Assembly: GCA_017303575.1 (NCBI GenBank)
Contig: JAFLCL010000041.1
Location: 1-44,902, forward strand
Length of the DNA stretch: 44,902 nucleotides
Origin: Deltaproteobacteria bacterium
GTDB lineage: Bacteria > Myxococcota_A > Polyangia > Polyangiales > Sandaracinaceae
Reading direction: 5' to 3'
Under the pieces are notes generated by a model, which was not told the origin of the DNA, made no database searches, and was given only the letters and a program-made list of their open reading frames with translations. The position numbers and the translations under genes are program-made. Shown here one piece after another: positions 1 through 8,595 of this stretch. Position 1 is the stretch's first letter; each line of letters opens with the position of its first letter.

Positions 1-690
1 GCGTGCGACGGCGCGGGCGCATGCGTCGTCGGTCCGTCGGTGGCCTGTCCCAGCCGCGACTGCGCGGGCCCGATGTGCGCCTCGCCTTGCACGTCCGATG
101 CGGACTGCGCGCGCCCCACGTGGTGCGACACGGCGACGGGCGCGTGCACGCCTGATCTGCCGAACGGCGATCCCTGCGGTCGCGCAGGGATGTGCCTCTC
201 GGACCTCTGCATCGATGGTGTGTGCTGCGGCGAGCTCTGCACCGGGACCTGCCGTTCGTGCACGGTGCCTGGCTCCGAGGGCGAGTGCGCGTTCATTCCC
301 GTCGGCACCGATCCGGACGACGAGTGCCCCGGCGTGCTCGCGTGCGACGTGGACGGCAAGTGCGAGAGCTTCGACGCAGGGCGCGTGTCGCTCGACGCGT
401 CGGTGCCCGCGCGCGATGCCGCGTACGTCGAGCCCGCGGATGCGTCCCGCCCCGATGCCGGCCCCGTCGACTCGACGCGCGACGCGGGGCGCTTCGATCC
501 CGACGCGCTGTTCCTCCAGTTCGATGCGTCCGGACCGCCTCCCGACTCCGGGCCGATCGATGCGAGCCTCATGCCTCCTGCGCGCACTGCGGGCGCGTGC
601 GTCTGTCGCGCGGGAGGTGCCTCGAGGCGACCCATGGCAGCCCTCACGCTGCTCGCGCTCGGGTTGCTCCTCCTCTACCGCCGCCGTTGA
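1..690 (+). CDS. Cys-rich surface protein with MYXO-CTERM-like tail (5' partial)
   Basis: The reading frame is open from base 1, so the gene begins upstream of the window. The visible part has many cysteines in short spaced pairs, with CVDGxCC- and C-x2-C-like spacing as in myxobacterial proteins that carry dickkopf-like Cys repeats. A linker rich in Asp, Ala, Pro and Gly follows (DAGPVDS, DASGPPPDSGP). The extreme C-terminus is a CVC motif, a hydrophobic stretch (LTLLALGLLLLY) and a terminal Arg-Arg-Arg. A cysteine followed by one membrane helix and a basic end is the layout of MYXO-CTERM sorting tails, so the protein is probably exported and processed at the surface (inference). The ligand or role cannot be told. 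The stop is TGA at 688-690, 46 bp before recN. Confidence 0.8.
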   Translation, partial: ACDGAGACVVGPSVACPSRDCAGPMCASPCTSDADCARPTWCDTATGACTPDLPNGDPCGRAGMCLSDLCIDGVCCGELCTGTCRSCTVPGSEGECAFIPVGTDPDDECPGVLACDVDGKCESFDAGRVSLDASVPARDAAYVEPADASRPDAGPVDSTRDAGRFDPDALFLQFDASGPPPDSGPIDASLMPPARTAGACVCRAGGASRRPMAALTLLALGLLLLYRRR

Positions 691-736
691 TCTGGCTGGC
701 CGTCAGTCCGCGGCCTTGCTACGCGTCCTCGCCTCG

Positions 737-2530
737 ATGCTCACGTGTCTCCGCGTCCGCAATTTCGCGATCATCGACGCGCTCGAGGTCGAGCTCGGAC
801 CGGGCCTCAACGTGCTGACGGGCGAGACCGGCGCGGGCAAGTCCATCCTCATCGACGCGCTCGGTCTGGTCCTCGGTGAGAAGGCCCGCAACGACCTCGT
901 GCGGACTGGCGCGTCGCAGGCCGAGGTCGAGGCCCTGTTCGAGCTCGAGAGCCCCGCGGCGGTCCGTGAGCGGCTCGCGCGCGCTGGCATCGAGGACGAG
1001 CGGATCGACGAGGATCGTGTCGGCGGATCGGTCCTCGAGGTCGAGCCGCGCGGGAGCGAGCTCGTCGTGCGTCGTGTGGTGAGCGGGCAAGGGCGCTCGC
1101 GCGCGTACGTGAACGGCCGCTTGGTCACGCTCGCCCAGCTCGCCGAGCTCGCCGCTGGGCTCGCAGACATCTCATCGCAGCACGAGCACCACACGCTCGT
1201 CGATCCCCGCAGTCACCTCGGCTACCTCGACGCGTTCGGAGATCTGGGGGATCGCGTGGACGCCGTCGGCGTCGCGTATGCGGAGCTCCACGCCGCCAGC
1301 CGCGCGCTCGAGGACGCACGCGCGCGCTTGCGAGGTCGCGCCGACCGCGCGGACTTCCTCGCGTTCCAGATCTCGGAGATCGACGCCGTCGCGCCCAAGG
1401 CGGGTGAGCTGAAGACGCTCGCGGCCGATCGCGAGCGCCTGCGTCACGCCGAGAAGCTCCTTCGTGCCGCGGGAGGCGCAGAGGAAGCGCTCTATGGTCG
1501 CGACGGATCGATCAGCGAGGAGCTGGGCAAGATCGTGAGCTCCTTGCGCGACGCCGCGCAGCTCGATGCGAGCCTCGCAGCGGCCCTCAGCAGCCTCGAG
1601 CAAGCCGACACGCAGATCGTCGAGGCCGCGCGCGAGCTGGGTCACTACGCGCGCAACGTGGCGATGGATCCGGAGCGCCTCGCCGAGGTGGACGAGCGTC
1701 TGCACGCGCTCACGCGCCTCGTGCGCAAGTACGCGCCGGGTGAAGACGCGCCCGAGGAGGCGATCAACGCCCACCGCGCGCGCGCGGCGGCCGAGCGAGC
1801 GTCGCTCGAGCGTGCCGAGGACGAGATCCTGGCCCTCGAGTCCAAGCGCGACGGCGCGCTGAGGACGGCAGCGGCGGCCGCGAGGGTGCTCTCCAAGGCG
1901 CGGGCAGAGATCGCGCGCAGCCTGTCGGAGCGGGTCACGAGCGAGCTGCGATCGCTCGGCATGGGCGCGGCCACGATCGTGATCGACGTGCGCCCGCTCG
2001 AGGCCGGCAAGGCGGGCGCAGAGCTCGCGGTCGACGGCGCGAGACTCTCGGCGACGGGCATCGATCACGTGGAGATGCTGATCGCGCCCAACCCGGGCGA
2101 AGAGCCGCGTCCGCTGCGTCGCATCGCGAGCGGAGGCGAGCTGTCGCGCGCGCTCCTCGCGATCAAACGAACGCTCGCCGGCGCCCGCCGCGAGACGAAG
2201 GACGCGTCGCGATCACGGAGCTTGTACGTGTTCGACGAGGTGGACTCGGGCGTCGGCGGCGCGGTCGCCGAGACGATCGGTCAGAAGCTCCGCGACGTGG
2301 CGCGCCACGATCAGGTGCTGTGCATCACGCACCTCGCGCCCATCGCGATCTACGGCGAGCAGCACTTCCTCGTGAAGAAAGAGATCGTGGACGGTCGCAC
2401 GCGAAGCGACATCGTCCCGCTCGAGGGCGCGCAGCGCGTGGAAGAGATCGCGCGGATGCTCGGCGGGATCACCGTCACGAAGAAGACGAGAGACGTCGCG
2501 GCGGAGCTGCTGCGATCGGCGCGCGCGTAG
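737..2530 (+). CDS. recN: DNA repair protein RecN
   Basis: RecN is an SMC-like ATPase of double-strand break repair that acts with RecA on DNA ends. The 597-residue product opens with the typical RecN N-terminus (LRVRNFAIIDALEVEL) and a Walker A motif GETGAGKS at residues 29-36. A long central coiled-coil region rich in Arg, Glu and Ala follows. Near the C-terminus are the ABC signature ASGGELSRALLAIK and the Walker B segment YVFDEVDSGVGG. Length and architecture match the family (about 550-600 aa). The frame is open far upstream, but the ATG at 737 starts exactly at the conserved N-terminus, and the upstream extension is Arg-rich and overlaps the previous gene. The gene is convergent with the kinase gene, with an 11-bp gap. 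Identification is firm. Confidence 0.97.
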   Translation: MLTCLRVRNFAIIDALEVELGPGLNVLTGETGAGKSILIDALGLVLGEKARNDLVRTGASQAEVEALFELESPAAVRERLARAGIEDERIDEDRVGGSVLEVEPRGSELVVRRVVSGQGRSRAYVNGRLVTLAQLAELAAGLADISSQHEHHTLVDPRSHLGYLDAFGDLGDRVDAVGVAYAELHAASRALEDARARLRGRADRADFLAFQISEIDAVAPKAGELKTLAADRERLRHAEKLLRAAGGAEEALYGRDGSISEELGKIVSSLRDAAQLDASLAAALSSLEQADTQIVEAARELGHYARNVAMDPERLAEVDERLHALTRLVRKYAPGEDAPEEAINAHRARAAAERASLERAEDEILALESKRDGALRTAAAAARVLSKARAEIARSLSERVTSELRSLGMGAATIVIDVRPLEAGKAGAELAVDGARLSATGIDHVEMLIAPNPGEEPRPLRRIASGGELSRALLAIKRTLAGARRETKDASRSRSLYVFDEVDSGVGGAVAETIGQKLRDVARHDQVLCITHLAPIAIYGEQHFLVKKEIVDGRTRSDIVPLEGAQRVEEIARMLGGITVTKKTRDVAAELLRSARA

Positions 2531-2541
2531 GCCCCCTCCGT

Positions 2542-4140
2542 CTACGGATCTTCGTCGCTCCACTCCCAGGTGCGGAGGCCACCGGACGACGTGCCTCGTG
2601 CTGGCTCTCGCGCTCGTCCGCCGCCCGTACGGTCCGCGCGCTCGTCGCGGAGCCGCGGTGCCTCGCGTTCATCGACCGGGCGTTCGTCGACCTGGCGTTC
2701 ATCGACCTGGCGTTCACCGTCCTGCCGATCGGCGCGCGGGGGTTCCGGGCGCTCGTGGGCTGCGCGCCCTTCGTCTGCGCCCCTCGCGCCGTCCGCCGCG
2801 GGACGCTCGGCCTGCGTCTCCTCTCGATCGGAGTTCGGCGCAACAGCGCCTGCCGCTTGGTCCGGCGCCTCGATCGCATCGGCTTCGCGTGCCGCCTCGG
2901 TTCGCGCTGCCGGGGGCGCGGCAGGCAGCGTCTCGCTTGGAGAGATCGCCGTCGCCTCGGGGTCGGGAGCATCGCCCTCGTCCCGCGCGGCGTGATCGAG
3001 CGCGAGCCCGCCCATCACGAGCGCGAGGACCGTCGCGATCGCAGCGGCTGCGATCCAGGAGCGTCGGCGTGTCCCTTCGGACGCATGGGCTGAGGCCGCG
3101 CGCGTCGCAGCGTCGTGCTCCGGGCTTGGCCGTGAGGCGGCCGCTGGCTCGACGAGGGGCGTCGGCGCGCTCTGCGCCGTGCGGACCTCGAGCTCTCGCT
3201 GCGCACGCTCGGCCTCGAAGCTCGCGCGCATGTGGGCGCGAACGACGTTCGTCGTCGCCGCGACCCCCAGGTCTGCGAGCACCTCCTCGAGCGCATGCTC
3301 GACGGCGTGCGCGTCGCTGGGTCTGTCGGCAGGATCCTTCGCGAGGAGCGCGAACAAGAGCCCGACGAGCGCAGGCGGTGCATCGTCGCGCGCGTCGGCG
3401 AGATCGGGCGGGGGCTCTTCGAGGATGCGCAGCGCGGCCGACTCGCCCTCGCTGCCACGGTACAGACGTCGACCCGCGAGCAGCTCGTACAGCACGACGC
3501 CGAGCGAGAAGAGATCGCTGCGTCGATCGGGCGCATGAAAGCGCAGCTGCTCGGGCGACATGTAGCCGAGCTTGCCCTTGAGGATGCCCGTCGAGGTCTG
3601 CGCGCTCTGCCGTCCGAGCACCTTCGCGATGCCGAAGTCCGTCACGCGGGCGATGCCGTCGAAGCCCACGAGCACGTTGTGCGGCGAGACGTCGCGGTGC
3701 ACGAGGTGGAGCGGTGCGCCGTCCGAGTCGCAGAGATCGTGTGCGGCCGCGAGCCCGCGCGCGACGTCGATGGCGATGCGCAGCGCGACCTCGATCGGGA
3801 GCTGCGTCTCGGTCTCGAGCGAGCGCTTCACGAGGCTCGTGAGCGGCACGCCCTCCACGTAGTCCATGACGAGAAACGGGCCCTCGTCGTCTTCGCCCAC
3901 GTCGACGACGCTGACCACGTTGGGATGGCGGAGAAGGCCCGCGATGCGCGCCTCGTCGAGGAACATCGCGCGCATCTCGGCGTCCTCGCGCACGTGCGCG
4001 TGGAGGTGCTTGACCGCGTAGAGACGCTCGAAGGTCCCCTCGCGGCGCGAGGAGAGATCGACGCGCCCCATGCCACCGGAGGCGATGGTCAGGAGGCGCC
4101 GGTAGGGGGCGCGCGTCCGGGTCGGAGGCTCCGCCTGCAC
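2542..4140 (-). CDS. Membrane-anchored Hanks-type Ser/Thr protein kinase
   Basis: The product is a 532-aa eukaryotic-like protein kinase. Visible elements are a Gly-rich loop near residues 20-27 (ASGGMGRV), catalytic Lys44, helix-C Glu63, the catalytic loop HRDVSPHN (Asp150, Asn155), DFG at 168-170 and the P+1 motif SPEQ. A linker and one membrane helix at about 362-382 follow. The 150-residue C-terminal tail, presumably periplasmic, is rich in Ala, Glu, Asp and Arg and contains three tandem VDER units. No known sensor fold is evident in the tail. The GTG start at 4140 is chosen because the kinase domain begins just after it; the frame continues upstream to 4293 but would overlap the divergent gene with an Arg-rich extension. 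Substrates are unknown; the divergent regulator 24 bp away is a natural candidate (inference). Confidence 0.93.
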   Translation of the reverse strand: MQAEPPTRTRAPYRRLLTIASGGMGRVDLSSRREGTFERLYAVKHLHAHVREDAEMRAMFLDEARIAGLLRHPNVVSVVDVGEDDEGPFLVMDYVEGVPLTSLVKRSLETETQLPIEVALRIAIDVARGLAAAHDLCDSDGAPLHLVHRDVSPHNVLVGFDGIARVTDFGIAKVLGRQSAQTSTGILKGKLGYMSPEQLRFHAPDRRSDLFSLGVVLYELLAGRRLYRGSEGESAALRILEEPPPDLADARDDAPPALVGLLFALLAKDPADRPSDAHAVEHALEEVLADLGVAATTNVVRAHMRASFEAERAQRELEVRTAQSAPTPLVEPAAASRPSPEHDAATRAASAHASEGTRRRSWIAAAAIATVLALVMGGLALDHAARDEGDAPDPEATAISPSETLPAAPPAARTEAAREADAIEAPDQAAGAVAPNSDREETQAERPAADGARGADEGRAAHERPEPPRADRQDGERQVDERQVDERPVDEREAPRLRDERADRTGGGRAREPARGTSSGGLRTWEWSDEDP

Positions 4141-4164
4141 ACGGCGAGTGTACCCTCGGCCTCG
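4141..4164. promoter_or_regulatory. 24-bp divergent spacer between kinase and regulator
   Basis: Only 24 bp separate the proposed GTG start of the kinase (4140, minus) from the ATG of the regulator (4165, plus). Two standard promoters cannot fit in this gap, so at least one promoter must lie inside the neighbour's coding sequence or one start is further downstream. No clear -35/-10 pair or operator palindrome is visible. Confidence 0.4.
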
Positions 4165-5793
4165 ATGGCTCGCGCTCTCGTTTCCTCGAGCTACGCCGCA
4201 GCCGAGCGTGGCGAGCTCGATGTCGCTCGCTCGCGTTTGCGTGGCGCGGCGCCCGAGTCGAGGATGGATCGCGCGTGGTCGTGCGCGGCGCACGCGCTGT
4301 CAGCCGAGTCGTCGGCAGAGCTCGAGACGGTGATCGCGACGCTCGGAACGATCGCCTCGCAGGCCGAGGGAGGAGCGGTCGCGCTCCCGACGGCGCTCGC
4401 GTGCGCCCACGCCGCGACCATCGCCGCGGTCACGTTCGACGCGTCGCTCGCGCGCGTCGTCCAAACCCAGCTCGCCTCGATGACGAACGCCGACGATCTC
4501 ACAGCGTGCGCGCTCGTCGGCGCGCGCGGGTGGCTCGCGTGGATGGCGGGCGAGCGCATCGAAGACACGACGCTCGCGGCCGCGGAGAAGTGCGCGCGGA
4601 GCGCGGAGCTCGCGACGTTGCTCGTGCAGCTGGGCGTGCTCCGCGCGCTCGTGGCCGAGGCGTGCGGCGACGGTGCCGCCATGATGTCGATCGCCCGCCG
4701 CGTCTCGCGGATGGCGTCGTCCGATGGCGTGCCTCGCGCCGAATGCCTGGCGCACCTGGTGCTCGCACGCGCGCGCCGCACAGCGCACCACCCACACCTC
4801 GCGATTCGGATCCTCGCCGCGCTCGCGAGCGTCGCGCCGTGGGAGCTCGCGGGCTGGATCGCGCTCGAAGCGAGGCTCGCGGGAGACCTGACCCTCACCG
4901 CGGAAGGTGCGGGGCTCACGCCCTCGGAGGCGATCGCGGAGGACGTCTCGGCGGCGATCGATGCGGCCCGGCGCGGCGCGCGCATGGACTTCGAGCGACA
5001 CACCGAGGCGGCGGTGTCGCGCGCATCGTCGGTGCACGTCGTCGCGCGGGAGCTCGCGCTGCTCGCCGCTGCGATCGACGTCACGCGTCCGGTCCCGGAG
5101 GCGCTCGCTGCCTGGAGCGAGGGCGACGCGGTGCTCGCGCCGCCTGCGGTGCACGGGCTCGGCGTGCGCGTCATCGACGAGAGCGACGACGTGGGGGAGG
5201 CTGCGGTGCTCGGAGCACCGAACGCGCGCGGGCGTCGCCTCCTCGGCCTCGGCGCGCTGCTCGCGCTCGGCCCCGACGTCCTCTTCCATCGGCGCTCGCG
5301 CATGCGCCAGGGACGCGTCGAGACGCTCCTAGCGGTGCTCGCGTCGGCGGGCCCCGAAGGCCTCGAGGACGCGCGCGTGTTCGAGAAGACCTACGAGCTC
5401 GTCTACCAGCCCACGGTGCACCGCGGCGTGTTCGACGTGCTCCTCACCCGCACGCGCGCGGCGGCGGAGGGGTTCGGCGACGTCGTGCGTCGTCAGGGTC
5501 GGATCGTGCTGACGCTCTCGCGCCCCGTTCTGCTGCCGGATCCGCGGGCGAGCGCGCGCGCGCACGATCGGTTGCTGCGGGCGCTCGCGCGGAGCGGTCG
5601 CGCGAGCGCAGACGAAGTGGCGAAGCAGACCGGCCTCAGCGTCCGCGCCGCGCAGGAAGCGTTGAAGTCGCTGTCGGAGGGCGGCGCCTGTGTGGCCGAC
5701 CGACGCGGTCGACAGCTCGTTTACGCCGTCGAGGACACCACGTTCAGCGAGGCGACGGAGCTGCTCGCGCGCCGCCGTCGTGCCGGGGCCTGA
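4165..5793 (+). CDS. Predicted helical-repeat regulator with two winged-helix segments
   Basis: The product is 542 aa from ATG 4165. The first 350 residues are almost purely helical and Ala-rich, compatible with TPR-like repeats, although no canonical TPR consensus is obvious. Around residues 390-440 a segment (RVETLLAVLASAGPEGLE, followed by YQPTVHRGVFDVLLTRTR) reads like the winged helix of OmpR/BTAD-type activators. A second segment near residues 480-530 (ADEVAKQTGLSVRAAQEALK, ending in VYAVED) reads like a MarR/IclR-type winged helix. I infer a DNA-binding regulator, possibly tied to the divergent kinase. No Asp receiver domain or ATPase motif is visible. A shorter product from ATG 4264 is possible but would remove the first helical hairpin. 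The domain calls rest on pattern reading only. Confidence 0.75.
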   Translation: MARALVSSSYAAAERGELDVARSRLRGAAPESRMDRAWSCAAHALSAESSAELETVIATLGTIASQAEGGAVALPTALACAHAATIAAVTFDASLARVVQTQLASMTNADDLTACALVGARGWLAWMAGERIEDTTLAAAEKCARSAELATLLVQLGVLRALVAEACGDGAAMMSIARRVSRMASSDGVPRAECLAHLVLARARRTAHHPHLAIRILAALASVAPWELAGWIALEARLAGDLTLTAEGAGLTPSEAIAEDVSAAIDAARRGARMDFERHTEAAVSRASSVHVVARELALLAAAIDVTRPVPEALAAWSEGDAVLAPPAVHGLGVRVIDESDDVGEAAVLGAPNARGRRLLGLGALLALGPDVLFHRRSRMRQGRVETLLAVLASAGPEGLEDARVFEKTYELVYQPTVHRGVFDVLLTRTRAAAEGFGDVVRRQGRIVLTLSRPVLLPDPRASARAHDRLLRALARSGRASADEVAKQTGLSVRAAQEALKSLSEGGACVADRRGRQLVYAVEDTTFSEATELLARRRRAGA

Positions 5794-5844
5794 GCCGCGC
5801 GTCGAGGACAGGCGCTGCGCGACGGTGATACACACGCGAGACTC

Positions 5845-5850
5845 AGGAGG
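5845..5850 (+). promoter_or_regulatory. Shine-Dalgarno AGGAGG deciding a TTG start
   Basis: A perfect AGGAGG ends 7 nt before TTG 5858. No ATG occurs in frame nearby, and the TTG start gives a clean lipoprotein signal peptide. It is therefore preferred over the in-frame GTG at 5825, which lies upstream of this site. Confidence 0.75.
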
Positions 5851-5857
5851 TCTGGGC

Positions 5858-7549
5858 TTGCGTTGGCTGTCGATCCTCTTGGCGCTCTTCGCCTCGTCGT
5901 GCGCGATCCCCACGACGCAGGTGATCTTCGTCGTGAGCGCCCGTGGCGCCGCGCTGCGTGGCGCGACCGAGCTCGTGATCCGCATCCACGGGCCCGACGG
6001 TCCGATCGAAGATCTGCCGCGCGTGCCGATCCGCGCGCCCTTCGTCGATGACGCCGTGCTTGCGCGTGTGCCGGTCGTTCCGATCGACGGCGACGCCGAA
6101 CGCCTGCTCGACTTCGACGCGCAGCTCCTCGACGCGCGCGGCGCGGTGCTCGCGGAGGTCACCCAGTACAACGTCGCGTTCGTGCGCGATCAGGTGCGCG
6201 AGGTTCCGGTGCTCGTCGTGAGCGAGTGCGAGGGCCAGCGCGACGGCAGCGCCTGCGCGCTCGAGTGCCACGAGTGTCGCGCCGAGCTGTGCGTGCCGAG
6301 CGACGACGGAACGCCGTGCGGCTGTCCGGGCGACACGTGCGCGACGGGCGTGTGCAACCCGCGCGTCACCGTGCGGGACGTCCAGGCGGGCTCGGTCTTC
6401 GTGGGCGACAGCTCGTTCAGCGATCACACGTGCGCGCTCGCGTACGGCGGCACCGTCTCGTGCTGGGGCAGCTCGATGCGCGGCGCGCTGGGCGCCTCGG
6501 GCGGCGAGGGCGGCGTGCCCACCGTCGTCGTGTCCTCGCCCTCGATCACGGGCCTCGCGGGCAGCGCGGCGTCGCACTGCACGCTCTCGAACACCGCGCC
6601 GACGTGCTGGGGCGACAACCAGTCGCACGTCGTCGCGCCGAGCGGCGGCAACGTGCTGCCGCCCACACCCCGCACGGTCCCACCCGCGACGGTGATCGCG
6701 ATGTCGGGCTCGACCGCGATGTTCGCGCTCGACGACGAACAACACCTCTGGGGCTGGGGACGCAACGGCCAGGCGGAGCTCGGGATCGTCACGAGCGGCG
6801 AGGACGATGTCACCGTGCCCACGCGCGCCGCGCCACCGCGAGACGACTGGCGCTTCCTCGCGATCGACGGCCGCAGCATCCACGCGTGCGCGATCCGCGC
6901 GACCGATGTCTCGGAGCAGGGCGAGCTGTGGTGCTGGGGCTGGAACGAGAGCCACGAGGTGAGCGCTGGTGATGCGCGCTTCGTGCGAGAGCCCGTCTGC
7001 GTCGATGCGCCGGGCGAGCCTCCGTGTCCCTCCGACTGGATCGCAGTCAGCGTCGGCAACTTCCACACGTGCGGCATCCGCGCCGATCAGTCGCTCTGGT
7101 GTTGGGGTGGCACGAGCTCGGGACAGCTCGGCATCGGGCCCGAGGCGCTGGGCGTGCCGAACCTCGCGGGCCCACGACGACTGCCCGGCCGCTGGCGCGC
7201 GGTCTCGGCGGGACAACGCACCACGTGCGGCATCGACCTCGAGGGACAGCTCCGCTGCTGGGGCGCGGCGCAGGTGCGCACGCGCGATGAAGGCCCGATC
7301 GTGAGCGGGCTCCTCGGCGACGGTCGCCTCTCGCTCACGTCGTCGGTGCCGCTCGCGGTGCTGCCTCCGACGCGCGCCACCACGTGGCGCTCCGTGCACG
7401 TCGGCGCGCGCCACGCGTGCGCGGTGCGCGAGAGCGATCAGACGCTGTGGTGCTGGGGTGACAACCGAGAGCACGCCATCGACGCCTCGAGCGACCTCGC
7501 GGTCGGGAGCCCGCGGCGCGTCTGCCCCGCGTCCGGGAGCGCGATGTGA
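5858..7549 (+). CDS. RCC1-repeat-like surface lipoprotein
   Basis: The product is 563 aa from TTG 5858. The N-terminus (MRWLSILLALFASSC) is a signal peptide with a lipobox cysteine at residue 15. A beta-rich domain of about 100 residues follows, then a Cys-rich segment (residues about 125-165, with pairs such as CHECRAELC). The rest consists of about seven RCC1-like blades, each marked by a Cys-x-(L/I) strand and a (W/C)CWG-type turn (VSCWGSS, LWGWGRNGQAELG, LWCWGWN, LWCWGG, LRCWGAA, LWCWGDN). These repeats fold as beta-propellers and usually bind proteins. Location is likely the outer membrane surface or periplasm. The stop overlaps the next start (GTGA at 7546-7549), indicating translational coupling with the PEGA-like gene. 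The binding partner is unknown. Confidence 0.88.
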   Translation: MRWLSILLALFASSCAIPTTQVIFVVSARGAALRGATELVIRIHGPDGPIEDLPRVPIRAPFVDDAVLARVPVVPIDGDAERLLDFDAQLLDARGAVLAEVTQYNVAFVRDQVREVPVLVVSECEGQRDGSACALECHECRAELCVPSDDGTPCGCPGDTCATGVCNPRVTVRDVQAGSVFVGDSSFSDHTCALAYGGTVSCWGSSMRGALGASGGEGGVPTVVVSSPSITGLAGSAASHCTLSNTAPTCWGDNQSHVVAPSGGNVLPPTPRTVPPATVIAMSGSTAMFALDDEQHLWGWGRNGQAELGIVTSGEDDVTVPTRAAPPRDDWRFLAIDGRSIHACAIRATDVSEQGELWCWGWNESHEVSAGDARFVREPVCVDAPGEPPCPSDWIAVSVGNFHTCGIRADQSLWCWGGTSSGQLGIGPEALGVPNLAGPRRLPGRWRAVSAGQRTTCGIDLEGQLRCWGAAQVRTRDEGPIVSGLLGDGRLSLTSSVPLAVLPPTRATTWRSVHVGARHACAVRESDQTLWCWGDNREHAIDASSDLAVGSPRRVCPASGSAM

Positions 7550-8508
7550 GCGCGCGAGCCCGTCACTCACTCTGCCTCCGCGGCGTGATGGTCCTCGCGC
7601 TGCTCTCGGTGACCTGGCTCTCGAGCGAGGGTGCGATCGCGCAGCCGCGCGAGGAGCCCAGCGCCGCTTCGACCGCACGCACGCTCTTCCAAGAGGCGCT
7701 TGGCGAGCTGCGGGCCGGTCACTTCCCCGAGGCGCGCGATCGCTTGCTCCGCGCGCGGGAGCTCGCGCCGAACGCTGCCATCGCGTTCAACCTCGCGGTG
7801 GCGTACCGCGGCACGGGCGAGCTCCTGCGCGCGGAGGGCGTCCTCACCGAGCTCCTCGCCGACGGCACCCGCCTCGCTGCGGCGCAGCGCGCCGAGGCCA
7901 GCACCTTCCTCGACGAGGTGCGTCGCGAGATCGGATCGATCCGCATCGAGGTCACGGGCGCGACAGAGGCCGAGCTGCGCCTCGACGGCGAGCGCATCGA
8001 GGCCGGCGAGCTCCGTGTCGATCCCGGCGATCACCTCGTGCTCGCCCTGGCCACCGATCGCGTGACCGTCGAGCGACGCGTGCACGTCGCCGCAGGCGAG
8101 CACCTCGAGGTGTCGATCACGCTCGAGCCCACGGCCGAGTCGCTCGTGGGGACGTTGGTCCTCGAGGCCCCGGATCCGTCGCTGATCGTCGAGATCGTCG
8201 GCGGTGAGCGTGGCGTCGGTCGGCTCGTCGCGCGTGTGGCACCGGGTGAGCACGTCGTGCGCGTGAGCAGCGGCGATCAGCGTTCCGAGGCGCACGTCAC
8301 GGTGCGCGCACGCTCGGAGACCCGCTACACGTTCGCCGATCCGCGCGGCCGCTCGCTGGTGGAGGAGCCCGCGCTCTGGATCGTGGTCGGCGTCCTCGTG
8401 GTGGGCGCCGGTGTGGGCGTGGGCGTGGGCCTCGCGCTCCCGCCGCCGCGGAGCGCACCGCTCTCGGATCCCGTGTTCGGCGTGGTCATGGCGCTCGAAG
8501 GGCCGTGA
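7546..8508 (+). CDS. Secreted TPR/PEGA-like protein with a C-terminal membrane segment
   Basis: The product is 320 aa. GTG 7546 overlaps the stop of the preceding gene by 4 nt. Residues 1-32 form a signal peptide ending near EGAIAQP. Residues 40-125 look like a TPR-type helical unit (TLFQEALGELRAGHFPEARD, with IAFNLAVAYRGTGELLRAEG after it), as in the many myxobacterial TPR plus PEGA proteins. Two beta-rich segments follow at about 127-200 and 204-265. They carry PEGA-like features: a short strand pattern IRIEV, then Asp-Gly, then VDPGDHLVLA or VAPGEHVVRV. A Gly/Val-rich hydrophobic segment (IVVGVLVVGAGVGVGVGLAL) near 280-300 probably anchors the protein. The role is unknown; the overlap suggests it works with the RCC1-like lipoprotein. 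Confidence 0.83.
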   Translation: MSARARHSLCLRGVMVLALLSVTWLSSEGAIAQPREEPSAASTARTLFQEALGELRAGHFPEARDRLLRARELAPNAAIAFNLAVAYRGTGELLRAEGVLTELLADGTRLAAAQRAEASTFLDEVRREIGSIRIEVTGATEAELRLDGERIEAGELRVDPGDHLVLALATDRVTVERRVHVAAGEHLEVSITLEPTAESLVGTLVLEAPDPSLIVEIVGGERGVGRLVARVAPGEHVVRVSSGDQRSEAHVTVRARSETRYTFADPRGRSLVEEPALWIVVGVLVVGAGVGVGVGLALPPPRSAPLSDPVFGVVMALEGP

Positions 8509-8584
8509 GAGACAGACATGGAGACGGCGAGCGCGCGGCAGATGTAAGAGCCTCGAACGACGGGGCGGGCGTAGCGTCGGGCTC

Positions 8585-8589
8585 GGAGG
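8585..8589 (+). promoter_or_regulatory. Shine-Dalgarno GGAGG for the DUF1592-type gene
   Basis: GGAGG ends 6 nt before ATG 8596. This supports ATG 8596 over the in-frame TTG at 8590. Confidence 0.65.
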
Positions 8590-8595
8590 TTGGCG

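Noticed and set aside
98..736. Extension of the recN frame upstream to 98
   Set aside because: The extra 213 residues are Arg-rich, overlap the real Cys-rich protein, and do not belong to RecN, which begins at ATG 737.
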